This document shows, in pieces, positions 16,719-22,651 of a stretch of DNA of 22,651 bases (position 1 is its first letter; the number at the start of each line of letters is the position of its first letter). The notes beneath the pieces were generated by a model. That model was not told where the DNA came from and did no database searches. It worked only from the letters and a program-made list of their open reading frames with translations. The position numbers and the translations under genes are program-made. The stretch comes from Chloroflexota bacterium (GTDB lineage: Bacteria; Chloroflexota; Dehalococcoidia; GIF9; UBA5629): the NCBI GenBank assembly GCA_016875975.1, contig VGOF01000002.1:1-22651 (forward strand). The letters are read 5' to 3'.

Positions 16719-16747
16719 ATTATCACATATCAATGGATTCAGTGCAA
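16719..16747 (-). promoter_or_regulatory. Candidate promoter with extended -10 for the FAD oxidoreductase
   Basis: Read on the minus strand, TTGCAC (16747-16742), a 17-base spacer and GATAAT (16724-16719) occur, with TGT directly before the -10 giving an extended TGTGATAAT. The -35 is poor (3 of 6) but the extended -10 can compensate. Transcription would start about 55 bases before the GTG. The remainder of this 196-base gap holds a direct repeat of AATCAAGAT (16828-16836 and 16853-16861) and a small GATGG/CCATC hairpin (16833-16847) after the synthetase stop. Confidence 0.5.
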
Positions 16748-16854
16748 TTTGGGAATGTGACTATTGCGTTCGATATTGTATGGGAAAGATGTCAACTCTC
16801 GAATATTGCCGGGAACAGCAACTGACGAATCAAGATGGTCAGGCCATCCCTCAA

Positions 16855-18492
16855 TCAAGATTCCTCCACCTTTTTGCGTTCGTAGCTACGGACTTCTCGC
16901 CGTAGTAGTTTTCCCACCTTGGACTTAGGCAAGGAATCACGGAACTCGATATATTCAGGGACCTTGTAGGGTGCGAGCTTGCCTCTACACCAGCTTATTA
17001 GCTCCTGAGCGCTGAGCCCTCTGACGTCTTCCTTGAGTACGGCGAATGCCTTTATTCTCTCTCCTACTCTGGCGTCTGGTACACCAACGGCGCAGGCAGC
17101 GATGACGGCTGGGTGTTCTTGCAGTACTCGCTCTATTTCTGCGGCGGCTATGCGGTAGCCTTTGTGCTTTATGAGGTCTGCCTCTCTATCCACGAAGAAG
17201 AGGTATCCCTTTTCATCAATCGAGATGATGTCTTTGGTTCTGTACCATATTTTGCCGTCAGCCTCTACAAAGCTTTCACGTGTGTCTTCGGGGCTATTCC
17301 AATAATGCTTGGGGCCGTGTTTGGAGCTGAGCAGGAGTTCACCGGGCTCGCCTTTAGGCACAGGCTCCAGGGTCCCGGGGATGACCAGCTTCGCCTCATT
17401 GCAGGGCAGTATTCTGCCGGCCGAGCCTTCTGGGGTCTGCTCATCAGCAAATGAGAGCGATACCGCACCTGCAGCCTCAGTAATACCGTAGGCTTGATAT
17501 AGCGGCTTTCTGTATTTGTCAAACCATCGCTTATGCAGTTCCACCGGAACCACATCGCCCCCAGTGAGGCAATACTGGAGTGAAGTCAGGTTGTATTGGT
17601 CTGCCCTGTCGTGCTCCAGGACCATTCGATAAAAGGATGGGACTGCGAATAGGGAGGTTGCATCATACCTTTGAGTCCAGTCCATGAGGCCGTCCAAATT
17701 CACTCTTGGTGGCAGCAAGACTGTGTCACCACCGATGCACAGTGGGCATATCAGTCCTCCGCCGAGGCCTAGAATATGGAAGAGCGGGGCGCCTTGTAGG
17801 ACGACATCGCCATCTGCTGGGATAACTGGTTCCTTTGCTTTCTTCACCCAGTAGATGTTCTCCAGAAGGGCGGCGTGTGATATTGGGACACCTTTAGGAA
17901 ATCCGGTTGTTCCGCCGGTGTACATTATGGCGCAGGTTTCTTCTCTTTCCCCTGTGGTATCAGGTGGCGTGCACCTATGTCCGTCCTTCAATATTTGCCT
18001 AAAGGTGGAGACCTTGTCTGACAAGGGAATTCTGCCTCCTGGTATCTTGTCGAATGCTTTGCCGATAAACCTCTTCCAAGTTGGCAAAAGCTCAGCAACC
18101 CCGGTAACTATGGCGTGTTCAAGTTTTGTCTGGGGGAGCACCTGGAGGACGTAGCCTAGATTGGCGTCTGCGCAAACTATCAATCTGGCCTCGCAGTTGT
18201 TGCATATGAAGCTAACGTCTGGGGGAGTATAGATAGGCGTGATAGGAACTGCTACAGCCCCGATACGCTGAATGCCCAGGAACGCAATCATCCATTGTGG
18301 GGAGTTAGGGGCGTAGATGACAACCCTGTCTCCTTTCTTCACTCCCATATTGGATAGCGCTGCAGCGAAGGCATCAGAGTTCCGTTTCAGTAACAGGTAG
18401 GAATACCTGGTGCCTAAATAGATGACCGCTGCTTTATGCGGTGTTTTTTTGACGTTTTCTTCAAAAGCTGACCATACATTTTGTGAAGACAT
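16855..18492 (-). CDS. Acyl-CoA synthetase (AMP-forming, ANL superfamily)
   Basis: This enzyme activates a carboxylic acid to its CoA thioester through an acyl-adenylate. The 545-residue product has the P-loop YTGGTTGFPKG (191-201), the A5 motif YGITEA (335-340), the hinge region VDREADLIKHKGYRIAAAEIE and the C-terminal catalytic lysine in PKSKVGK (K528). Length fits the medium/long-chain fatty acid or aromatic-acid CoA ligases. Its ATG lies 4 bases after the livF stop with GGAG inside livF, so it belongs to the importer operon and probably acts on the imported acid. Substrate class cannot be fixed by eye. Confidence 0.93.
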   Translation of the reverse strand: MSSQNVWSAFEENVKKTPHKAAVIYLGTRYSYLLLKRNSDAFAAALSNMGVKKGDRVVIYAPNSPQWMIAFLGIQRIGAVAVPITPIYTPPDVSFICNNCEARLIVCADANLGYVLQVLPQTKLEHAIVTGVAELLPTWKRFIGKAFDKIPGGRIPLSDKVSTFRQILKDGHRCTPPDTTGEREETCAIMYTGGTTGFPKGVPISHAALLENIYWVKKAKEPVIPADGDVVLQGAPLFHILGLGGGLICPLCIGGDTVLLPPRVNLDGLMDWTQRYDATSLFAVPSFYRMVLEHDRADQYNLTSLQYCLTGGDVVPVELHKRWFDKYRKPLYQAYGITEAAGAVSLSFADEQTPEGSAGRILPCNEAKLVIPGTLEPVPKGEPGELLLSSKHGPKHYWNSPEDTRESFVEADGKIWYRTKDIISIDEKGYLFFVDREADLIKHKGYRIAAAEIERVLQEHPAVIAACAVGVPDARVGERIKAFAVLKEDVRGLSAQELISWCRGKLAPYKVPEYIEFRDSLPKSKVGKLLRREVRSYERKKVEES

Positions 18493-18496
18493 TAAA

Positions 18497-19246
18497 CTAG
18501 ACTCCGAAATAGGCTGCTTTCACCTCGGGATTCTGTGACAACTCCTGGCCAGTGCCAGAAAGGACGAGTATTCCGTTTTCTACAATATAGCCTCTGTCGA
18601 TGATTGGCAGCAGGGGACGTGCGAATTGTTCAGATACCAGCATAGTGACGCCTTCATCGCGCGTTTTTTTTATTGCCTGAACCAATTCTACCTGCAGAAG
18701 CGGGCTTAGGCCTAGAAGTGGTTCGTCCAGCAATAATAGGCGTGGTTTAGCCATCAGCGCCATGCTTATAGAGAGCATCTGTTGCTCCCCGCCACTGAGC
18801 AATCCGGCCTTCCTCGATTTCAACTTTTCCAACGCCGGGAAAATCTTGAACACTCGGCTGATATCCTCTTGTGTACTTTCCTTGGTTGTGTAAGTGGCTA
18901 CTTTCAGATTTTCCATCACGTTAAAGTCTCTGAATACCGGATGGCGTTCCTGGGTTAAGATGATTCCTCTTTTAACTCTGTCTGGAGCGCTGAGATGGAG
19001 TATGTCTTCGCCCTCGAACTTTATCTCGCCCATTACCTCGATTCTGACTCCGCCCTTACGCTCTTCAACTTCCTTAAGGCGGAAGATCAGACCTGACAGT
19101 GTGTACATCAAAGTGCTCTTGCCTGCAGAGTTGGAACCCAGGATTCCAATAATCTCCTCTCTGTTCACTTCGAAGCTCAGGTTGTTAAGGGCGAGAGAGT
19201 TTTCGTAGAACACCATCAGGTTTCTTACTTCAAGCATGGGTGTCAC
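18497..19246 (-). CDS. livF: Branched-chain amino acid-type ABC transporter ATPase LivF
   Basis: LivF is the second ATPase of the HAAT (Liv) importers. The 249-residue product has a slightly unusual Walker A GSNSAGKST (family GPNGAGKST), the signature LLSGGEQQMLSISMAL, Walker B LLLLDEPLLGLSP and the SEQ switch segment that takes the place of the H-loop in LivF proteins, followed by DRGYIVENG. About 15 residues (near 55-70, RLKEVEERKGGVRIEV) look inserted. I use GTG 19246 because GAGG lies upstream and it starts 2 bases after the livG stop; ATG 19237 is the alternative. Substrate may be an amino acid or an organic acid. Confidence 0.93.
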   Translation of the reverse strand: MTPMLEVRNLMVFYENSLALNNLSFEVNREEIIGILGSNSAGKSTLMYTLSGLIFRLKEVEERKGGVRIEVMGEIKFEGEDILHLSAPDRVKRGIILTQERHPVFRDFNVMENLKVATYTTKESTQEDISRVFKIFPALEKLKSRKAGLLSGGEQQMLSISMALMAKPRLLLLDEPLLGLSPLLQVELVQAIKKTRDEGVTMLVSEQFARPLLPIIDRGYIVENGILVLSGTGQELSQNPEVKAAYFGV

Positions 19247-19248
19247 GA

Positions 19249-20010
19249 CTACTCTACCTCCTGGCTGCTGCCCAGGTATGCTTCAACCGCCTCGCGCGAA
19301 CTTATTACATCGGTTGGTTTGCCCTCTACTATCTTTGTGCCGAAGTTCAGCAGAAGCAGGCGGTCTGCAACTCTGACTAACTCCTTTACTCTGTGCTCTA
19401 CCATAATGATGCTGATGCCTTTGGTGCGGAGTCTCTCGATGATGAACATGGTACTTGCGACCTCGGACATGCTCATCCCAGAGAAAAGCTCGTCAAGAAG
19501 CAAAAGGTCGGGTTGCATTGCCAGGGCACGTGCCAATTCCAGGCGTTTCACATAGCCGTGAGGAAGGACACCTGCTGGCTTATATGGTACTGACGAGTCG
19601 CGTTCAAAGCCTACTTCTTCCAAGTAATCAAGGGCGATGTCGTCTCTCTCACCGTATTGGGAGCCAGAAAACTTAAGGGAACGAGGGGAACATAGGGGGA
19701 TGATAATGTTCTTGAAAGCTGGCAGGTTGTAGAATGGTCTAACCATTTGCAGAGTACGTGCCATGCCCAACTCGCAGATTTTATGTGGCTTGAGGGCTGT
19801 GATGTTCTCGCCGTGGTAATAGACCTTGCCGGAGTCCGGTTTCAGGAAACCTGTTATCAGGTTGAGGAGTGTTGTCTTGCCAGCCCCGTTCGGGCCGATG
19901 ATGCCAAGGAATTCTCCTTCCTTCAACTCGAAGCTAACATTATCGACTGCTGTTACGCCGCCAAAATGCTTGCTCAACCCTGTTATTTTTAGGATTGGTT
20001 CCGTGCTCAA
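19249..20010 (-). CDS. livG: Branched-chain amino acid-type ABC transporter ATPase LivG
   Basis: LivG is the first ATPase of the importer. The 253-residue product has Walker A GPNGAGKTT (39-47), the LivG-specific mid-segment GMARTLQMVRPFYNL, a divergent signature LPHGYVKRLELARAL, Walker B LLLLDELFSGMS and the H-loop MVEHRVKELV. The Walker B glutamate is kept although DEP reads DEL. The start is TTG and overlaps the livM stop (TTGA), with AGGTAGA just ahead. The gene is intact and tightly placed between livM and livF. Confidence 0.94.
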   Translation of the reverse strand: MSTEPILKITGLSKHFGGVTAVDNVSFELKEGEFLGIIGPNGAGKTTLLNLITGFLKPDSGKVYYHGENITALKPHKICELGMARTLQMVRPFYNLPAFKNIIIPLCSPRSLKFSGSQYGERDDIALDYLEEVGFERDSSVPYKPAGVLPHGYVKRLELARALAMQPDLLLLDELFSGMSMSEVASTMFIIERLRTKGISIIMVEHRVKELVRVADRLLLLNFGTKIVEGKPTDVISSREAVEAYLGSSQEVE

Positions 20011-21035
20011 TCTACCTTTACTCTCCTCTCGAATTGATGGTATCGACGCTCGAGATATGGGAAAATGCCTTCCCTAACCATCAGGGCAAAGAAAACCATG
20101 AGTAGGCTGTATAGGGCAATCCTAAGGGCACCCAAAGCCCGCAGCGATTCGGTGGCCAGCGTGAGCAGCGACGAACCTAACAATGCCCCGGCGAAGTTGC
20201 CACTGCCCCCTATAACTACGCTGGCTACAGGTAGTATCGAATATTCTAGGGAGAAGTTGGATAAGCCAGCATACATGAGGAAGTGTGTCATCAAGGTTCC
20301 AGCGAAGGCGGCAATGCCGCTAGCAATAAATAGCACCTGTATCTTGCGCCATGTCACGTCAATGCCAGAAGCTGTGACCGCTATGTCATCCTGCCCTATG
20401 GCTCTGGCTACCAATCCCCAGTCTGAGTTCATCAGTCTGCGCAGGCCAAAGAAGCACACAAGGAGTGCTCCAATTGCCAGATAGGCTATGGTCCAGTAAT
20501 TCGGGAAGGAAGCAGCCCTTACGCCCTCAGTTCCGCCCATAAAGTTGGTTGCCTGTATTGCCCTGACTAGCAGTAGGGGGAAGGCGAGGGTGACCATGGC
20601 GAAGTATATGCCTCTTAGCTTGAGGGTTCCCAGCAATAGTGCTGTGCCCAGTATGGCTCCTCCGATAGCGCCAATAGGTATGGTGAGGATAATTGGCCAT
20701 TCTAAATAGTGATTCAGGCTGGCAGCCACGTAACTACCTAAACCGAAAAACAAACCCTGGCCTAGCGAGAACATCCCGGCCATGCGCAAGAGGTCCCAAC
20801 TCATAGCCATGATTCCCATGATAGCCAGGATCACCATTACTTTTGCCCAGTATTCGTTGCCGGCTAATTCTAATACCAGCGGCATTGCCAGCAGAATCAC
20901 CACGGGCAGGATGCGTGGCAACAGCAGATAGGTCATTTCTCGCCACGAGGATAAGGCGAATATATCGCTAGACCGCGCATAGATGCCTCTATCGATTCTC
21001 TCGCGGCGGAATTGTCCAGTATCAGCTTTAGGCAC
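20007..21035 (-). CDS. livM: Branched-chain amino acid-type ABC transporter permease LivM
   Basis: LivM is one of the two integral subunits. From GTG 21035 the product is 342 residues with a charged N-terminal extension of about 35 residues, then about nine hydrophobic segments. Family motifs include MSWDLLRMAGMFSLGQGLFFGLGSY, the LRGIYFAMVTLAFPLLL helix, the cytoplasmic EAA-like loop GLVARAIGQDDIAVTASGID and SVVIGGSGNFAGALLGS. I prefer GTG 21035, one base after the livH stop and preceded by GAGGAAAGGG, over TTG 21071, which would overlap livH by 35 bases. It overlaps the livG start by 4 bases. Confidence 0.93.
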   Translation of the reverse strand: MPKADTGQFRRERIDRGIYARSSDIFALSSWREMTYLLLPRILPVVILLAMPLVLELAGNEYWAKVMVILAIMGIMAMSWDLLRMAGMFSLGQGLFFGLGSYVAASLNHYLEWPIILTIPIGAIGGAILGTALLLGTLKLRGIYFAMVTLAFPLLLVRAIQATNFMGGTEGVRAASFPNYWTIAYLAIGALLVCFFGLRRLMNSDWGLVARAIGQDDIAVTASGIDVTWRKIQVLFIASGIAAFAGTLMTHFLMYAGLSNFSLEYSILPVASVVIGGSGNFAGALLGSSLLTLATESLRALGALRIALYSLLMVFFALMVREGIFPYLERRYHQFERRVKVD

Positions 21036-21036
21036 T

Positions 21037-21906
21037 TTATACCCTTTCCTCGAGTTCCTTTTGCTTCCCAAAGATGCCGGATGGTTTAATCAACAGTACG
21101 AGCACAATGGCCAGGAAGGTGACTACCATCATCCATTTGGGTCCTAAGACTGTAGACGCGATGCTTTGAGTGTATCCCAGTACAAAAGCGCCAACTATTA
21201 TACCCGTTGTGCTTCCAAGCCCCCCAAGTACGCCCACAGCAAGTGCGAAGATGAGTATTTCATAGGCGCCTTCTATGTTTAATAGGCCCAAAGGTATTAT
21301 GGCTAGAGCAGCTACTACAGCAAGCAAGGAGCCGATACCCATGGCCAGCATGGCAATTCTGTCATTGTTTATGCCAAGGGAGAGGGCGGTAAGCTCATCC
21401 TGGGCCATAGCCCTGAGAGCTAGGCCAATCTTGGTATAGCGAGTAAGGAGCCAGAGCAGGAAGAATAGGATCGCGCCTATGCCGACTATTACCAGGCGTT
21501 GATACTCAATACCAATACCTCCAATCATGATACTGCCTGGCAAAAAAGAGGGTAAGTATTGATTATGTTTTACATAGCCAGACCAGCGCAAAACTTCGAT
21601 GATTGTCACGCCGAGTCCCATGGTCACTATGACTTCTGAGAGCATTGCTCCTCTGATACGTTGTATGGCGGCTTTGTATATGAATGTACCCAGGAAGAAT
21701 ACAATGACCATCGAGATGACTGCGGATATCCAATATGGAAGCCCTGCGGAGTTAAGCAGGATGTAGGTGATGAAGCCGCCAAGGAGGTAGAATGCGCCGT
21801 AGGCGAAGTTGGCAATGCCACTTATGCCAAAGACGAAACTGAATCCTAGGGCGGCGAGGGCTAGCCCCATGCTATTTGTTAGCCCGAATAGGAGTACTCC
21901 CAGCAT
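21037..21906 (-). CDS. livH: Branched-chain amino acid-type ABC transporter permease LivH
   Basis: LivH pairs with LivM to form the membrane channel. The 289-residue, strongly hydrophobic product has the family motifs FVFGISGIANFAYGAFYLLGG near the N-terminus, LALRAMAQDELTALSLGIN as the cytoplasmic ATPase-contact loop, and GVLGGLGSTTGIIVGAFVLG near the C-terminus. Length is usual. ATG 21906 has AAAGGA four bases upstream. It follows the binding-protein gene after a 191-base structured gap, so its level is probably set apart from that of the binding protein. Confidence 0.95.
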   Translation of the reverse strand: MLGVLLFGLTNSMGLALAALGFSFVFGISGIANFAYGAFYLLGGFITYILLNSAGLPYWISAVISMVIVFFLGTFIYKAAIQRIRGAMLSEVIVTMGLGVTIIEVLRWSGYVKHNQYLPSFLPGSIMIGGIGIEYQRLVIVGIGAILFFLLWLLTRYTKIGLALRAMAQDELTALSLGINNDRIAMLAMGIGSLLAVVAALAIIPLGLLNIEGAYEILIFALAVGVLGGLGSTTGIIVGAFVLGYTQSIASTVLGPKWMMVVTFLAIVLVLLIKPSGIFGKQKELEERV

Positions 21907-21947
21907 ATGTCCTTTTCTTACATCTCTTACTGAGGACTGGATTAGGC

Positions 21948-21987
21948 GAGCTTAACTTCAGTGTTCACTGGTATCGGATGTAAGCTC
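21948..21987 (-). repeat. Nested inverted repeats in the livH leader
   Basis: GAGCTTA (21948-21954) and TAAGCTC (21981-21987) are a perfect 7-base inverted repeat. Inside lies CAGTG-TT-CACTG (21959-21970), a second perfect inverted repeat. They lie 42 bases before the livH start. They could be a protein operator or an RNA fold in the livH leader; nothing seen decides between these. Confidence 0.45.
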
Positions 21988-22013
21988 ACGTGTCTAGTCG
22001 CCAGATGCAGAAC

Positions 22014-22064
22014 ATCTATTGGTAGATAACCAAGGGCATGTATGACCTTGGGCCATACATGCCC
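22014..22064 (-). promoter_or_regulatory. Strong intercistronic stem-loop between the binding-protein gene and livH
   Basis: GGGCATGTATG (22034-22044) and CATACATGCCC (22054-22064) are a perfect 11-bp stem with a 9-base loop that can close two more pairs. A small 5-bp hairpin ATCTA-TTGG-TAGAT (22014-22027) follows it on the minus strand. The bases after the stem on the minus strand (TTGGTTATC) are not a true T-tract. This position suits a partial terminator or a 3'-end stabiliser that makes more binding protein than permease, as known for other binding-protein operons. Confidence 0.65.
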
Positions 22065-22068
22065 ACCT

Positions 22069-22074
22069 ATTATA
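22069..22074 (-). promoter_or_regulatory. Isolated perfect TATAAT box upstream of the stem-loop
   Basis: The minus strand reads TATAAT here, 4 bases before the 11-bp stem begins. A start 7 bases on would place the first base of the RNA at the foot of the stem. No recognisable -35 box lies 16-18 bases upstream and there is no extended TG, so it may be chance. Confidence 0.3.
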
Positions 22075-22097
22075 TCGTGTTCTCAAGCACAACGGTA

Positions 22098-22651
22098 TTA
22101 CTTGATTCCTTGTATTGTGCCGTCTGCTATCGACTCAGGAAATACGGGTACTCTTTTCCCATCTTGCCACTGAAACGCAACGCCGACCAGGAAGTTTGTG
22201 GGATTGTCTCCGTAAGTGGCCTGGTGTCGGTCCGCTGGGAACTTGTACTGTCCCAACACGCCAGCATAACTGGTTGCCACAAGGGCGTCAGCTAATTTGT
22301 CGGGGTCTGTGCTGCCGCCTGTGCGATTGATGGCGTCAACTATTAGATAAACGGCGTCGTAGCTTTGTGAACAGCCAAGGGTAATCTGCGGCAACTCTTT
22401 GAATTTCTTCTTGTAGCTGTTTTGGAATTCAACAGTCTTTGGCATTTTGGGTACGGCCATGTTGCCTGCGCCTGAGATATAGTTAACCATGCCTTTGACT
22501 GCACCTTGAGTGGCCTCCCATGCGCCAGGTCCTCCCAGCGGGTCGCAGACTCCAACCATCATAGCTGGAATCCGCATTGCTTTGTACTGTTTGGCTAATG
22601 GCGCTGCTTCAGAAGAATAGATGTAGAAGCCCACCTGGGCGCCACTCTCTT
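22098..22651 (-). CDS. Periplasmic-type binding protein of the Liv importer (Peripla_BP_6), 5' end outside the window
   Basis: About 184 C-terminal residues of a substrate-binding protein are present; the frame runs off the right edge, and the GTG at 22634 is an internal codon. Visible features are GFYIYSSEAAPLAKQYKAMRIP, the domain crossing with VGVCDPLGGPGAWEATQG, a C-terminal-lobe helix QSYDAVYLIVDAINRTGG followed by DPDKLADALVATSYAGVLGQYKF, and a typical end VFPESIADGTIQGIK. These fit the type 1 LivJ/LivK/AmiC-like fold that captures amino acids or organic acids outside the cell for LivHMGF. It precedes livH by 191 bases. The signal peptide and most ligand contacts lie outside the window. 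Confidence 0.92.
   Translation of the reverse strand, partial: ESGAQVGFYIYSSEAAPLAKQYKAMRIPAMMVGVCDPLGGPGAWEATQGAVKGMVNYISGAGNMAVPKMPKTVEFQNSYKKKFKELPQITLGCSQSYDAVYLIVDAINRTGGSTDPDKLADALVATSYAGVLGQYKFPADRHQATYGDNPTNFLVGVAFQWQDGKRVPVFPESIADGTIQGIK

Noticed and set aside
16742..16800. TTGACA on the minus strand near 16798 as a -35 box
   Set aside because: The nearest -10-like sequence (TACAAT) is only 9 bases away, and nothing fits at 16-18 bases. The extended -10 further on is a better candidate.

Overview
This 22.65 kb window looks like ordinary bacterial chromosome. It is densely coding, with no intergenic gap above about 200 bases, and carries no insertion sequence, phage gene, CRISPR array or rRNA. 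Base composition is moderate (near 50% G+C by eye), several genes start with TTG or GTG, and genes are chained by 4-base start/stop overlaps. A likely source is an anaerobic member of the Chloroflexota (Dehalococcoidia-like). I infer this from the protein flavour, from the foldase-hom-thrC order, and from a lipoprotein-type efflux adaptor with no TolC beside it. A marker-gene or whole-protein comparison would settle it.

Left part, plus strand (1-8275). The window opens inside carB (large subunit of carbamoyl-phosphate synthase). pyrK (electron-transfer subunit of dihydroorotate dehydrogenase) and a YjbQ-family gene follow, so a pyrimidine-synthesis operon ends here. After a clear sigma70-type promoter comes a second unit: a GbsR/MarR-type regulator, a lipoprotein membrane-fusion (HlyD/MacA-like) protein, an MacB/LolD-type ATPase and an MacB/FtsX-type permease. 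This is a self-regulated ABC export or efflux system.

Middle part, minus strand (8278-12529, read right to left). A membrane-anchored parvulin-like foldase, homoserine dehydrogenase (hom), threonine synthase (thrC) and GTP cyclohydrolase I (folE) are packed as one operon. Divergent from it are a tRNA-Pro(GGG) gene and a nitronate monooxygenase/FabK-like flavoprotein on the plus strand (12625-13806).

Right part, minus strand (13810-22651, read right to left). A branched-chain-amino-acid-type ABC importer (binding protein, LivH, LivM, LivG, LivF) is followed 4 bases later by an acyl-CoA synthetase. A phytoene-desaturase-like FAD oxidoreductase and an acyl-CoA dehydrogenase come next. My reading is an uptake, CoA-activation and oxidation module for an organic acid; the substrate cannot be named from sequence. 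The 191-base gap between the binding protein and livH holds a strong stem-loop, further inverted repeats and a perfect TATAAT. It is the most structured non-coding DNA in the window.

I did not find a convincing wholly new system. The better leads are the structured binding-protein/permease gap, the repeat-rich promoter of the efflux regulator, the very long adaptor hairpin, a foldase whose two parvulin domains have both lost their usual histidines, and the acid-catabolism module whose dehydrogenase has a moved catalytic base.
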